Source: Morinoia aosen (lineage: Eukaryota > Arthropoda > Malacostraca > Amphipoda > Talitridae). From it: a DNA stretch of 64,000 bases. The translations under genes and the position numbers were made by a program. Within the stretch, counting starts at the first letter, position 1. Every line of letters starts with the position of its first letter. Positions 1 through 11,789 of this stretch are shown here, piece by piece. The notes beneath the pieces are model-generated. The model made no database searches and was not told the origin of the DNA. It saw only the letters and a program-made list of their open reading frames with translations. The stretch spans positions 38,848,068 through 38,912,067 of the forward strand of contig CM059566.1 of NCBI GenBank assembly GCA_030386875.1. Direction: 5' to 3'.

Positions 1-925
1 CATTGGGCTAAACAAGCGATTCATATCATTGCCTAGCGTTAGTGACACGAGTTTTACAATATTCGTGTGCGTATCATAAATGTGTTCTTTCTAAATGTGT
101 TTCTAGCTGTGTGTCTTTGGCAGGGTGTTCTTGATAATGGGTTCCTCGACTAGGTACTTATTCTCTTCCTTGCCAACGCAACGGAAACCTTTCTTGTTTC
201 GTGAACTTATTTCCTAGCTTGCTGTTCCTGTGCACCTTGTGCGCAGATTCCGCGTTCCTCCAACTCCACACTAAATGGTGCCTTCTTCTTTCCTCTCTTG
301 GAACATCTTTGTCGTAGTTGCGGGAGGCTAAAACTTTCCTATATAATGATAATAATTGAGTCATGGAACATCACTGTGCTATGTCGTTCTGAGGACTATG
401 CCCCGTGACCACTCTTATCGCCCACCGGTCATTGAAATGTCATGCGTAGCGTTAGCACTACCCGATTGCCTCTTATGTCTCCGGTATGAAGTTTCTTTCT
501 TGTCGTGCGGTGATATATAAATGGTGCCTTCCTCCTTCCTAGAACATCTTGTCGTGGTTAAGGGAAGCTAAACCCCTCTCGTGTAACAACGAATACTGTG
601 TTATGAATTCCGTCACTAGACTATCATACCTAGTTCTAACATTATTTAGCTGTTATCTGTGTTTTGCTCAAGATGTAGGATGCTCCTTTCTCGTCATGCA
701 GCACCGTATAAATTAATTGTTCATTCGACTATAACCTTAAATTGGGGTTTTTGTCACGTAATTCCTAGCCCGAGTCTGAATCATATTTGTCTGTGCAGAT
801 ATACGGCTCAACGGGATAAGAAATAAAAAACCTGAAGAGACCTCGTTTCCCTTTGGGCGTCCTACTGAGTTCCGTTCAATGGCGTGCCGAAGCGAAGATC
901 AATTCCGCTAGCGCACGACATTACA
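1..925 (+). repeat. Left LTR (3' part) of the BEL/Pao-like element
   Basis: Matches 5974-6898 base for base apart from one difference seen by eye. The two copies diverge exactly after ATTACA at 925/6898. The start of this LTR lies left of the window. An AATAAA motif near 820 is a candidate polyadenylation signal of the LTR. Confidence 0.85.
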
Positions 926-1030
926 GTATATAGACGTCAGCGGAAGGTGCCCTCCCACGTAGAAGCCCTCCAAAGAGGAGGCCCACAGCAGATTCTCAGC
1001 CGCCCGCGGCGAATATCCGAGACCACAGAA

Positions 1031-4000
1031 ATGACCTCTCTCGGAAGAAAGAGCAAGCCTAGACTTCCACAGCTGGAAGAACAATTCCATACGGAGCTAG
1101 CAGCCTTGAACAATCTCCTGAATGGTGCAGTACCACGAGATCTCAAGACGCCCAGCGAGGTGGATCAAGTCCACGCTGGAATCCGAGCAAAGGCTAAGAC
1201 CGTCAAGCGAATCGGAGACCAGCTGGTCCTAGCCCTAGAGGGCTCGGGAGCCACAGCAGAAGCGACAGCAGTTCGAGACTCACTGACAATCGCCAGAGCC
1301 CGCAGGAAGAAGCTGATGGGTTCAATGGGTCGCAGAAGTGAGGAGCTCCTGGGGAGCTCGTCACGGAGTGCGACAAAGGAACCCTCCCAGCGCAAGAGCT
1401 TGAGGTCAAAGAGGACCTCGTCCAAGAACCAGCAGCAAGGCGCTGCCCATCAGAACAAGCCCCCAAAATCATCATTGGCTGAGAACAGGAACAGACACCG
1501 TTCCAACCGTCGGGGCAGAGACCAGGCCAGCCCCAGCCATCGTCGTCAGAGTCACCAAGGTTCGAGCTATTACAGCCAGAGTCAAGACAGTGAGAGCGAT
1601 CATAGCCAGAGCCTTCCCAGCGCCAGCTCTCGTCACAAAGACGGCGAATCCGAGCGCCGCGAGCCCCCTAGCCAAGGCAATAAGCAGATGCTTATTGACA
1701 TCACTGAAGAGCCATCGGTACTGTTGGCGCAAATCGCCATCGAGAGGTCGAAATTGAGGAATAAGAACCGAACGGAGAATGATCGGCACTTCGGTGAGCA
1801 GAACACTGAGCGCAAAGAGGACCGCACAGGAGCATGGGTCGACCTAGCCTTCCAGCATCACGTCATCGAACCCGCAGGGGGCACAACGGCGGTTGAGAAT
1901 GCTTCGCCCCGTGACACCGATCTCGCACCTCCGATGAATCTTTCCGCACCAGCATTCCAGCCCCGGGCTTCCACCGGCTCACCTGCCGTGGTCTTTGAAA
2001 CGAAGCCACCAGTGATCGACGGAGCTATGAGGCTCTCGATGATCGAAGATCTAAAAAAGGCGCCAAGCCAACCTTACGCGGGAGAGGCTCACCTGTTCCA
2101 CAGATGGTTCGATGCCATCAAGAGAAGGATGGAGAGGCTCGCCGTGGAGCCCATCGACGCCATCGAGATCCTCACGAACCACACCTGCGGCGAGCCAAGA
2201 AGCCTCATTGACGACACCCTGGCAGCTACCTACCTGGACACAGCGGCCCTGCTCACCCTCATCGTCGAACAACTGAAGACCCGCTTCGCCTCTGAAGACA
2301 GGGTAGCCGATAGCCTGCTCGAACGCCTCGCCCAAACATCTGATATAAAGGGCATGAAGGGCGACCGCACGGTTGGTCTCAAGCTGCGGAAGTTCAGTGA
2401 CGCCTGCCTGGCGATTCATCACACAATGCAGCACAACAAAAGCCTGGCCTTCCTGAACACCGACGTAGGGCTGTCTCCCATCGTTGAGAGGCTACCCTTC
2501 TTCGTTCTGGACGCCTGGAGAAGCGAACGAACTAGGCACAGAAGACTGTTTGGATCGCTACCTGATTTCGCCAGGTTCTGCGAGTTCATCAAAACGCTGT
2601 CGGACACCCAGTGTGATAGTTTTGGGGCATCGAACCTCAACTGGGTGAGCAATCGACTCGACACGGCCGCCCCCGCTCGCCTCAATCCAAGAGCCTCGCG
2701 AGTTCTCTACACGTCCTCAGAGAATCAAACCGGCAGCTGCATTCTCCACCAGAGTGCACAGCACGCAACAAACTCGTGCCAAACGGTAAGAAAGATGGAA
2801 TCTCGGAAGAAGAAGGACTTCATTCGCGAGCATAAGTTATGTTACCGTTGTCTAGGCCCTCACTGGGCAAAGCATTGCAAAGAGATCGTGAAGTGCGACG
2901 ATTGCGGAGCCAGCAGTCACAGCACAGCCGCCCACATCAACTGGCGAGCAGCTGGAGATTCGAGTGAAACCACTCGTCAGGAGAGACCCAGTCGAGAACC
3001 GAGCGATGACAGAGCTCAGAGCGAACTCGGGGAGAGATTGAGAGCTGTGGCCCTGGCCTCTCGCGTACCCACAGCCGAGGCGGGTGCATGCAGCAAAATT
3101 GTTCTGGCAGACGTTATCGACGAGAGCACGGGTCGGTCGTGCCGCGCCTACGTAATCTTAGATGAGCAAAGCACCACGTCCTTCTGCTCTCCCAAGCTGT
3201 TGAACGCCCTCCGCGTGACAACCCCCAAGTCCCACTACGAGCTGGAAACGCTGACCGATCAATCCGCCGCTCGATACGGCAGACGCGTGTCAGGGCTGAA
3301 AATAAAGGGAATGTCCGAAGACCAAACCTTCGAGCTCCCACCGATGTTGGAATGCAACTCCATCCCCGATAGAAAGAGAGCGGTCGCGACCTACGAACGC
3401 GTCGCAAGAACCCCGGAGATATCGCACCTCGCTCGGCATTTCTTGCCCTTGGACAAACACGCAGAAGTTGCGGTGCTCCTGGGGACAGACTGCGGAGACC
3501 TACTCTACAGTCACTCCGACAAACAACGCCGCAAGGCTCCGTTCGTCCACCACACCGCCTTGGGCTGGGCAGTGGTCGGCAAGGTGAACGACGACGTCAG
3601 CCCCGAAGGAGAGCACTCTTACACGGTCGCAAGAATCGTAGCCGAAGTCGCTCTCGAAACCTGTGGCCCAGAGACGTGCCTTGAACTGTTTTCAGGAAAA
3701 GACGCTATCACCCAGCAGCACAGCGATGAGACCTCCCAACCGCGGCCCCCAGACGACCGCGGAGACCCTGAAAGGACAAAAAACACAAGGGCAGAGGAAG
3801 ACAATCAAGCGGAAGCCCCGCCAACGACGAGATTTATCGACCAGTCAGCAACAAACGATGAAATGGACGCTCAGTGCGATCCAGACAGCGCATCACTGAA
3901 GCCCAAGAAGAAACGGAAATGGGAGCTCCCGTACCCCGGCGATCCGAAGAGAAAGCACGACGCGCACCATGCTGAGCGCACATCTGTTGACAAGAGAGCT

Positions 4001-4516
4001 CGACAGAACGGGCCAAGCAAAAGGGGAGGCGGCCATGCGGCTCCCGACCCTCCAGGAAACGCCGAGCACCCACCTCTATCTTCCCTTCACCAGCCTCTCA
4101 GTACCGCCTGCGCGACAAGCTGCCGTCGGAATCTGAAGCATCGGGACAAGCATGACGCACTCGCCGACGCACGAGGAATGCCGGGCAGCGTCGAGAAAGA
4201 CCAGGAGACAACACCCGGACCCCTCCAGAGGTCCACCACCCGCCAGCGACGGAAAGTTCGACGTTGGTCGGGGAAGCAGAGAGGACTCCTCTATGAGTCA
4301 CGCCCGCGCAGCCGGTGGAAGGCCACCCACGCGTCGCTGAAGACGACACCGACGCGTCCCGCGGGGCGAGACGACTGCGACGAGCACGTAGCGGGTGGCG
4401 CCCCGCCACTGAACCAGCCCTCAACCAGCGCTCCCCCCCCCCCGAAGGCAGTTATTGGTGGCCAGAGCCACCAAGGGGGGGGAGTGTCACGTCGTACAAG
4501 ACGTGATAAAATTTGA
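1031..4516 (+). CDS. Gag-protease polyprotein of the BEL/Pao-like element
   Basis: One long reading frame (open from 884; first in-frame ATG at 1031, outside the LTR, so preferred). A basic, low-complexity N-terminal part rich in S, R and Q is followed by a DUF1759-like Gag region (about nt 2040-2600), a CCHC-type zinc knuckle pair (CYRC...HWAKHC and CDDC..., about 2840-2940), and a Pao-type peptidase region (DUF1758-like) with the motif LDEQS near 3160 and the phrase LGWAVVG near 3565. The C-terminal 280 residues are highly charged, carry a PKKKRK stretch near 3905 that resembles a nuclear localisation signal, and run through the purine tract into the right LTR. The frame looks whole, but polymerase domains are absent. 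Seen: motifs and layout. Known: DUF1759, DUF1758 and the knuckle are the usual Gag-protease order in Pao elements. Inferred: mobilisation would depend on a related full element. Confidence 0.75.
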   Translation: MTSLGRKSKPRLPQLEEQFHTELAALNNLLNGAVPRDLKTPSEVDQVHAGIRAKAKTVKRIGDQLVLALEGSGATAEATAVRDSLTIARARRKKLMGSMGRRSEELLGSSSRSATKEPSQRKSLRSKRTSSKNQQQGAAHQNKPPKSSLAENRNRHRSNRRGRDQASPSHRRQSHQGSSYYSQSQDSESDHSQSLPSASSRHKDGESERREPPSQGNKQMLIDITEEPSVLLAQIAIERSKLRNKNRTENDRHFGEQNTERKEDRTGAWVDLAFQHHVIEPAGGTTAVENASPRDTDLAPPMNLSAPAFQPRASTGSPAVVFETKPPVIDGAMRLSMIEDLKKAPSQPYAGEAHLFHRWFDAIKRRMERLAVEPIDAIEILTNHTCGEPRSLIDDTLAATYLDTAALLTLIVEQLKTRFASEDRVADSLLERLAQTSDIKGMKGDRTVGLKLRKFSDACLAIHHTMQHNKSLAFLNTDVGLSPIVERLPFFVLDAWRSERTRHRRLFGSLPDFARFCEFIKTLSDTQCDSFGASNLNWVSNRLDTAAPARLNPRASRVLYTSSENQTGSCILHQSAQHATNSCQTVRKMESRKKKDFIREHKLCYRCLGPHWAKHCKEIVKCDDCGASSHSTAAHINWRAAGDSSETTRQERPSREPSDDRAQSELGERLRAVALASRVPTAEAGACSKIVLADVIDESTGRSCRAYVILDEQSTTSFCSPKLLNALRVTTPKSHYELETLTDQSAARYGRRVSGLKIKGMSEDQTFELPPMLECNSIPDRKRAVATYERVARTPEISHLARHFLPLDKHAEVAVLLGTDCGDLLYSHSDKQRRKAPFVHHTALGWAVVGKVNDDVSPEGEHSYTVARIVAEVALETCGPETCLELFSGKDAITQQHSDETSQPRPPDDRGDPERTKNTRAEEDNQAEAPPTTRFIDQSATNDEMDAQCDPDSASLKPKKKRKWELPYPGDPKRKHDAHHAERTSVDKRARQNGPSKRGGGHAAPDPPGNAEHPPLSSLHQPLSTACATSCRRNLKHRDKHDALADARGMPGSVEKDQETTPGPLQRSTTRQRRKVRRWSGKQRGLLYESRPRSRWKATHASLKTTPTRPAGRDDCDEHVAGGAPPLNQPSTSAPPPPKAVIGGQSHQGGGVSRRTRRDKI

Positions 4517-6898
4517 AGAATTTTGATAAATTTATGCGGCAACATTTTGCGGATCCGCGCTTCGTCCGCAAGAATGACGCCAACGTTTTATTTGTTTTGA
4601 AGTGCGTGGGAGGAACATGTTCCCGGTTAATATTAAGTTATTGTGTAGTTAGAGAGTGAACTTGAGTGGGAAACTCTTTCGGTTTACGTGTTGCCGCGCT
4701 AGCTATATTTTCGGGTGTTTTTTTAACATATTTGTGTTTAGATAGCGGTGAACAGCCGGCTTCTAGAGCATTCGAGGATGCTTCCGGTCGCTGGTGAACC
4801 ACCCACATTAAGCTAGACTAGCCGTCGTAACGTGTCATAACAAGTGCGCTGCAGTGTAATGTTTGGAAATGTCAGGTTCCATTTTGGCAGTACTTTAGAA
4901 GAAAAGCGTGTGATTTAACTGATGAACTTCCCTATCTCTATTTCACTGCCCCAAGTAATTTGTGTTTTTGAATGTGGAGCCAAATTCTGTCACAGATTTG
5001 ATGCTAAATTTAGAAACTGAAATCAGATGGCCTTACTACACTTGCTGAAGAAAATTGAGTTCTTACTAATTTTATCTCTTTTACTCTGATCAGCTGATAC
5101 AGAATTTCTTATAACTTATTGGTAGAGAAGAACATCTTTTGTTTTCAAGTATCATTTAGCAGTCAGCAAAAGTAATTGATGTGAAGTATGACGTAGTAAA
5201 CTTATGCGAGCTTCCCAAGATACACTTTCTATGGCTGAGTATCAAACAACAAAGAAAAAAAAAAAAAAAGTTTGATTGACTTGCAAAAAGAAACTGATGT
5301 TAAGAAGTCTTGGTGTTTTTCTTGTCTTTGTATTATTTCTTGTCTTTGTATTATTTATAACATTCATTAATAGCAAAGTAAAATAAATTTAGTCGAGTGG
5401 CTTTTTACCTATGAGCTGTGCTGGGCAAGTTGCGCCAGTCAGCAAGGTGGAAGCCTAAAGTCACGGCATTCAGTAGACTGAGAATGGGCGCAGGAACTCG
5501 AGACCACTAGCTCATACGATTTGTGTTCTCAAAGCGACGTTGATAAACGTGTACTTGCCTCTCTCATTCTTTGATAATAGAATTTATTGATAATGGCTGA
5601 TCTGATAACCTTAGTGACTTGCCCCTGCTTCAGAGACCTAATTTCTGCTGTCTCTTTTCCACAGATAGGGTAAAGAAAGCCAGAGTAGGCACTTATTTTG
5701 CAGACTAAAATAAGATGTCACAGGTCTAAACTGAGGGACCTTTCCTCATCGTCTGTAAGTATTTTAGAGTATCCTCTTTTAACTTGTGATGTTACCTAAC
5801 TCGTCATCTTTTTATATTGTGAAGCAGTGCGAAAACTAAAACTTGTTGTGCGATCGTCCACCTTTGTTCAAATAAAGTGCTTATTGACTAATGACCGCTG
5901 TGTTAAGACTGTTAGATACGGATGTGTATTCATGTATATATCCTTTTATGCTTCATCAAAAAGACACTTTGAACATTGGGCTAAACAAGCGATTCATATC
6001 ATTGCCTAGCGTTAGTGACACGAGTTTTACAATATTCGTGTGCGTATCATAAATGTGTTCTTTCTAAATGTGTTTCTAGCTGTGTGTCTTTGGCAGGGTG
6101 TTCTTGATAATGGGTTCCTCGACTAGGTACTTATTCTCTTCCTTGCCAACGCAACGGAAACCTTTCTTGTTTCGTGAACTTATTTCCTAGCTTGCTGTTC
6201 CTGTGCACCTTGTGCGCAGATTCCGCGTTCCTTCAACTCCACACTAAATGGTGCCTTCTTCTTTCCTCTCTTGGAACATCTTTGTCGTAGTTGCGGGAGG
6301 CTAAAACTTTCCTATATAATGATAATAATTGAGTCATGGAACATCACTGTGCTATGTCGTTCTGAGGACTATGCCCCGTGACCACTCTTATCGCCCACCG
6401 GTCATTGAAATGTCATGCGTAGCGTTAGCACTACCCGATTGCCTCTTATGTCTCCGGTATGAAGTTTCTTTCTTGTCGTGCGGTGATATATAAATGGTGC
6501 CTTCCTCCTTCCTAGAACATCTTGTCGTGGTTAAGGGAAGCTAAACCCCTCTCGTGTAACAACGAATACTGTGTTATGAATTCCGTCACTAGACTATCAT
6601 ACCTAGTTCTAACATTATTTAGCTGTTATCTGTGTTTTGCTCAAGATGTAGGATGCTCCTTTCTCGTCATGCAGCACCGTATAAATTAATTGTTCATTCG
6701 ACTATAACCTTAAATTGGGGTTTTTGTCACGTAATTCCTAGCCCGAGTCTGAATCATATTTGTCTGTGCAGATATACGGCTCAACGGGATAAGAAATAAA
6801 AAACCTGAAGAGACCTCGTTTCCCTTTGGGCGTCCTACTGAGTTCCGTTCAATGGCGTGCCGAAGCGAAGATCAATTCCGCTAGCGCACGACATTACA
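4485..6898 (+). repeat. Right LTR of the BEL/Pao-like element
   Basis: Begins TGTCACG after a purine tract and ends ATTACA. The part from 5974 is matched to 1-925. Just inside the start is a short inverted repeat, TCACGTC/GACGTGA (about 4487-4506). An A-rich run lies near 5255. A stretch beginning AAATGGTGCCTTC occurs twice inside the LTR (6245-6318 and 6491-6555; in the left LTR at 272-345 and 518-582), an internal duplication. The left boundary is inferred from the purine tract and TGT...ACA ends; only the last 925 bp are directly confirmed by the second copy. Confidence 0.6.
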
Positions 6899-9800
6899 CA
6901 AGGGTTCAGGGATGGTGTTCGAGCGGGTAATAACTTGGTCCTGGTGTCGACGAACGACCTCTCCCCCCTTCAGTTGGCACTTGTAGGATACCGGGGCTGT
7001 TTTCTCAATGGTGGTAGCAGGGGTCCATTTTGGGGAACCCGGCGTGTATTGACGGACCATCACAGGAGACTCCGGCGGAATATCAACCGCTCGAGACCCT
7101 GGGTGGTATCTTTTCTGAGCGTCCTGGCGTTGAGCAACTTTGGACGCGATTGCTTCTGACGGCCAAAGCAGATCAAGACGAGAGCGAACTTTTCTGCCTA
7201 ACATCAGTTCGGCGGGCGTAACACCTGTTGTCGTGTGGGGTGTTAGCCGATAGTTGAACAGAAACCTGTCTAGTGCTAGGCGTAGGGGTTCCGTTGACTT
7301 TCGTATATTCTTCTTGAAAGTTTGTACCATGCGCTCTGCCAGTCCATTAGTTGAAGGGTGGTATGGTGCGCTCGTAATATGTCGCATACCACATGCCTTC
7401 ACAAATTCTTGGAATTCGGCCGATGTGAAACACGTTGCATTGTCAGAAACAATTGTTACTGGAAATCCAAATGTCGCAAAAGTGTGTTTCAGGCACGAGA
7501 TCGTTTCGCTAGAGGTTGTAGTAGATGTGGGAAAAATTTCAACCCACTTAGAGTGTGCATCCACGATCACTAGATAGTATTTTCCATCCATTGGGCCCGC
7601 GTAGTCAATGTGTATGCGATGCCAAGGCTTCGCAGGCCATTCCCACGGATGGAGTTCAGCTTTCGTTGGTGCAGCTCGAGTGCTCAGGCACTCGCTGCAT
7701 GACTTAGTCGTTTCTTCTAGATCTTTGTCCAGCAGCGGCCACCATACATAGCTGCGAGCTAACTCCTTCATCCTGGATGATCCAGCATGGCCAGAGTGCA
7801 GTTCGTCCACAATGGCTTGTCTGAGAGCTTGGGGTACAATAATTCTTGCTCCCCAGAGTACACAGCCATTTTGTGTGGACAATTCGTCTCGCCTCCTAGT
7901 AAACGGAGCAAGATCAGGGTCACCAATTACCGTCGAAGGCCAGCCTACTTGGCAGTATTTGTATACCTTTGAAAGTACGGGGTCCCTTAGGGTGCCGTCG
8001 CGGATGTGGGTGCTGGTGACTGGAGCTGACTCAAGGAAATTAACTAAGGACGTCCATTCTGCAGGAATAGGTGTGGCTTCCTCGGGAGTTGTCAAAGGTA
8101 GACGACTGAGAGCATCAGCTGTGCCCAACAGCACGCCGGACCGGTGACGCAAGGTGAACTTGTAGGACTGCAGTAGTAAAGCCCACCTTTGAATGCGCCC
8201 GGATGCCATCGGAGGAATGCTTCTACCCGGATCAAATAGTCCTAACAAAGGTTTGTGGTCCGTAACCACAGTGAAATCCTGTCCCCACAGGTAGCCATGA
8301 AATTTTCGAAGTGCGAACACCATAGCTAAGGCTTCTTTCTCAGTTTGAGAGTAGTTGCGTTCTGTTGCTGTTAGAGTTCGGGAGGCAAAATAGGCGGGGC
8401 GTTCAATCCCATCAATAAGGTGACACAGCACCGCTCCCACACCATACGCACTACTGTCCGCCACTACCACTATGGGTTTCTGAGGGTCAAAATGGACTAG
8501 AGTCTGAGAGTCCAGGAGGGCTTGTTTAGATTTCTGGAAGGCTCTCTCCTGACTTGCATCCCATTTCCAAGGGGTTTTGTCTCTCAGTAAGGTATTTAGG
8601 GGCTCCAGCATAGTTGCAGATGATTTTAGAAATTTCCTATAGAAATTTAGCAGCCCAAGGTAGGCTCTCAGTTGAGTTACATTAGTAGGGGCTGGTGCAT
8701 TCTGGATTGCTGCTACCTTCTCTGCAGTGGGGTGCAATCCATCCTTGTCAATTTGGTATCCAAGGTAGGATACCTGTGGCACTCCAATTTGGCATTTATC
8801 CATTTTCAGTTTTAGTCCTGCCTCCTGTAGTTTAGATAAGACTTGATAGAGACGCTTGTTGTGCTCTTGCTCATTAGTGGCACTCACCAGGACGTCATCC
8901 AGGTAGCAGAACACTCCTGGGAGGCCCTGCAATAGTCCTTCCATGGCACGCTGAAAGATTCCAGGTGCGGACGCAATTCCAAAACTGAGACGGTTGTAGG
9001 CAAATAAACCTCTGTGGGTGTTTATTACCGTGAGTTCCTTGGAGTCTTCATCCAAGGGTAGTTGAGCGTATGCCTGAGACATATCTAGCTTGGAGTATAT
9101 AACTCCTCCTGCTAACCCGCTAAATAGATCTTCCACTCTGGGTATAGGGTAGGTATCAAGCCTAGTGGCTCTGTTGACTGTTAATTTGTAGTCCCCACAG
9201 ATGCGGATGCTTTGATCAGCCTTGAGCACAGGGACGATCGCCGCTGCCCATCTCGAGTATTGTACAGGGGTGAGGATACCTTCCTGCACCAGTCTATCAA
9301 GTTCTGCCTCCACCTTAGGTCTCAGTGTGTAAGGCACGTTCCTGGCCTTACAAAACTTTGGTGGTACAGCTGGATCCACTTCTATTTTGAAATTCCTTCC
9401 CTTAAAGCAACCTAGACCTGGTTGAAAAAGGTCAGGGAATTTATTTGCTAACTCTTCAGGGCAGGTAGTCAATTTGTTGACATAATTTGATACTATAGTT
9501 AGCCCAAGGGAATCAATCAGGTCCCTACCCAGCAAAGCTGGCCCCTCCCTGTCTACAATCACAATAGTTGCTAGTTGAGGAACCATATTACCAGATTCAC
9601 GCTGGATGTTAGCTCTAATCTCTCCGCAAACTACTAGCTCCGCTCCCCCATAAGTCCTAAGCTTAACATCAGAAAGTCTCAGCTCAGGTCTTGACTGAGC
9701 TGGTATTTTAGAGTAGGTGGCCATTGAAAGGATAGACCTGGCAGCACCTGTATCTACCTCCATCTCTAATGGCACACCATTTAGTAACAATTTTATTTTG

Positions 9801-10714
9801 ATTGGGGGTTTCATTTCCTCGGCTATTGAGAAAATCTCTCCATAACAGCCTAGATTAGCAACTGGATAGTCTGCACAGGCTGCATTGTTAGTTCTATTAG
9901 GGTTAGGGTGGTGTTCCCTCCCCCTTTTCTCATGCATAGCATGCACAAAATTATTTTTGTTGTCTTTAGCAGAATTTTGCTTTTTCAATTTAAAGCAACA
10001 CTTCTTAAGATGGCCTTTTTGGCCACAACCATGACAAACACTGTCTTTATAGGGGCAATCTCTACGCCAGTGCAGATTACCACAGCCGCTGCATGCTGAT
10101 TTGGGGCTAGCTTGAGCCTGAGTTTTGCCCTGAGGCTTAATAGCAGTTTGCTTTACTCTATGCTGGCCCACATTTAGTATGGAATTAGGTTGCCTTAACA
10201 CAACCGTCTCCCTCAGTTGAGTTTCTTTGGCAGTTGCCAGATCCACGGCTTTTTTCCATGTGAGGTCATTTTCATTAAGCAAACAATTTTGAACATCATT
10301 ACTGGCCACACCCAGTATTAACCTATCTAGCAGAGTTTCTTCCAGAACTTCCTGTTTGAAATTACAGGTGTCTGAAAGGGCCTTTAAGCTAGCCACAAAA
10401 TCAGCAATGCTCTCCCCTTGTTTCTGGTTCCGCTTATGGAACCTAAACCTTTCAAAGATCTGGTTGCGTGTCGGCTTAAAATGCCGTCTTAACGCTTCCA
10501 TGATCTCCTCATAGGTAGCATCTAAAAGTCTTTTAGGTGACAGTAGATCTTTGGCTAACCTAACAATTTTAGGACCCACCAGAGCAATAAATGTTTTAGC
10601 TTTATTTGAATCTTCCACTTTATTAATACTAAGGAAGCAGTTTAGCCTGACTTCATATTCTGGGAATTCTTCCTCTAAAGGATTGAATTCTCCCACTGAG
10701 CCTAGCATTGGCAT
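6899..10714 (-). CDS. Ty3/Gypsy Gag-Pol polyprotein
   Basis: A single frame starting at ATG 10714 and about 1270 residues long to the junction. Order of domains (approximate residues): Gag 1-200; two CCHC knuckles 208-240 (CSGC...HWRRDC, CHGC...GHLKKC); aspartic protease with DTGA at 321-324; reverse transcriptase 475-650 with YLDD at 604-607; RNase H from about 745 (VADSSAYGVGA) with TEKEALA at 791-797; integrase from about 940 with an HHCC finger (HSGH...C..C), the core DYAG, SDN and TNGLAER. This is the classical Ty3 order with integrase last. The C-terminal end is cut by the BEL insertion. No separate env frame is visible. Confidence 0.88.
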
Positions 10715-10942
10715 TTTTACCCAGCTGTACAGCTAATTGTCAGATATCTACCTGAAATAGTAGTAGCAACAATATCAGTTGCAAGAGTAGCCAATTCAAG
10801 AGGCTGTAATAATACCCCTTGTTAGAAAAAAAATCAGAAATTTACAGCATCAATACTCTAGTCACTGAATAATATAAATTCTGAGTTCCTTCATTAGTCT
10901 AGCCTCTCCCAATAGTTCTACAAAAAATAATCCTCGTCGCCA

Positions 10943-11569
10943 GTATTATAGAGTAGATAGCCCTACACTAGAGCACAGCAAGGGTTCCACATAGACACAA
11001 CATAGTTATAGTACTGAACACAATACCATTCAATGACACAGCAAGTTAGGTAAATAGTTACTCACCTCTTGGATACCTTAACTTAATACTCCATTTTCAA
11101 TACTGTGGCTAGCAAGAGTAGAGCGGAGATAGACGGGAAATGTATAGTATAGGGTAGAATAGAATTAGTACATTAGTTTAGAACTTAAGAAGTTAGATAC
11201 CAACCACAGTAGTTAATTATGTACACACTCGGTCAACATTTACTTGTTGCTGAATCCGAGGCCAATAGCAGACTGACTCGCGAGTGTTGCCCTATCGAGC
11301 GTTGCCAACTTTCGGTCTCTCTAACTAGAACTTACACTACTCGCTGTATTACAATTATTAATCTTAAAAGTTTTTGTGTAAAAGCACAAAAAGAGAATAA
11401 TATCGACAGTCGTTCGAGTTTAAGCACGTCGTGTGGCAGCATCCCAACGCACGCCATTTTCCTTAGCGTCATTTCGCATTGTGATCTCGTGTGGTGCACA
11501 GCGTTGCGTAAGTGGAAATAAAGTGTTTTAATTCAGTTAAAGATTTTCTTAAATATGACGTACTTCACA
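10943..11569 (-). repeat. Probable 5' LTR of the Ty3/Gypsy element
   Basis: On the minus strand this region starts TGTGAAGTACG at 11569 and ends just before the probable serine-tRNA primer site at 10942. No second copy is in the window, so both ends are inferred from position and the TG start; the 3' end does not show a clean CA. It lies between the gag start region and non-element sequence. Confidence 0.45.
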
Positions 11570-11789
11570 GTAGCTCTTGAGAGTATTTTTACCAGTGCTG
11601 CTAGTAATTTCAAGGTGCTCAGTAATAGTTTTCTTAGATATATTTCGTACGTATTGTTTAGCATTTCTAAGCTGTTTTTAGTTAATGGTGTAGTCGTGAT
11701 AGGTGTATTTTATCCGTGCTGCTAACATTTCTTAGATAGATCGTAATTATGGCGTAGGCGTGATTGATGTGTTCAGTATTTCCATTTAC

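Larger units (their letters stand above)
1..6898 (+). mobile_element. BEL/Pao-like LTR element, gag-protease only, very young
   Basis: Bases 1-925 recur at 5974-6898 with one difference seen by eye, so these are the two LTRs; the left one is cut by the window edge. The right LTR probably begins at 4485 (TGTCACG) directly after a purine tract (4473-4484) and ends at 6898 in ATTACA, giving TGT...ACA ends and about 2.4 kb, long for this group. The internal part is about 3.56 kb and codes for Gag and a protease-like domain only; no reverse transcriptase, RNase H or integrase is seen, so this is a non-autonomous or reduced member. The near-identity of the LTRs means a recent insertion. It sits inside the 3' part of a Ty3/Gypsy element. 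The target duplication cannot be checked because the left flank is outside the window. Confidence 0.8.
6899..11569 (-). mobile_element. Ty3/Gypsy element, interrupted at its 3' side by the BEL/Pao-like element
   Basis: Reading right to left: a 5' LTR of about 0.63 kb (about 11569 to 10943), a probable primer-binding site TGGCGACGAGG (10942-10932) that fits the 3' end of tRNA-Ser, a leader, then one gag-pol frame. The frame is cut at 6898/6899 by the inserted BEL/Pao-like LTR; the remainder and the 3' LTR must lie beyond the left edge. The visible part looks whole. A serine-tRNA primer is a trait reported for Mag-type elements, so a Mag-like clade is possible, but this is a weak assignment. 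The element is older than the BEL insertion it hosts. Confidence 0.8.

Noticed and set aside
884-1030. Gag start at 884
   Set aside because: That codon is GTG and lies inside the LTR; the first ATG in frame is at 1031, outside the LTR.
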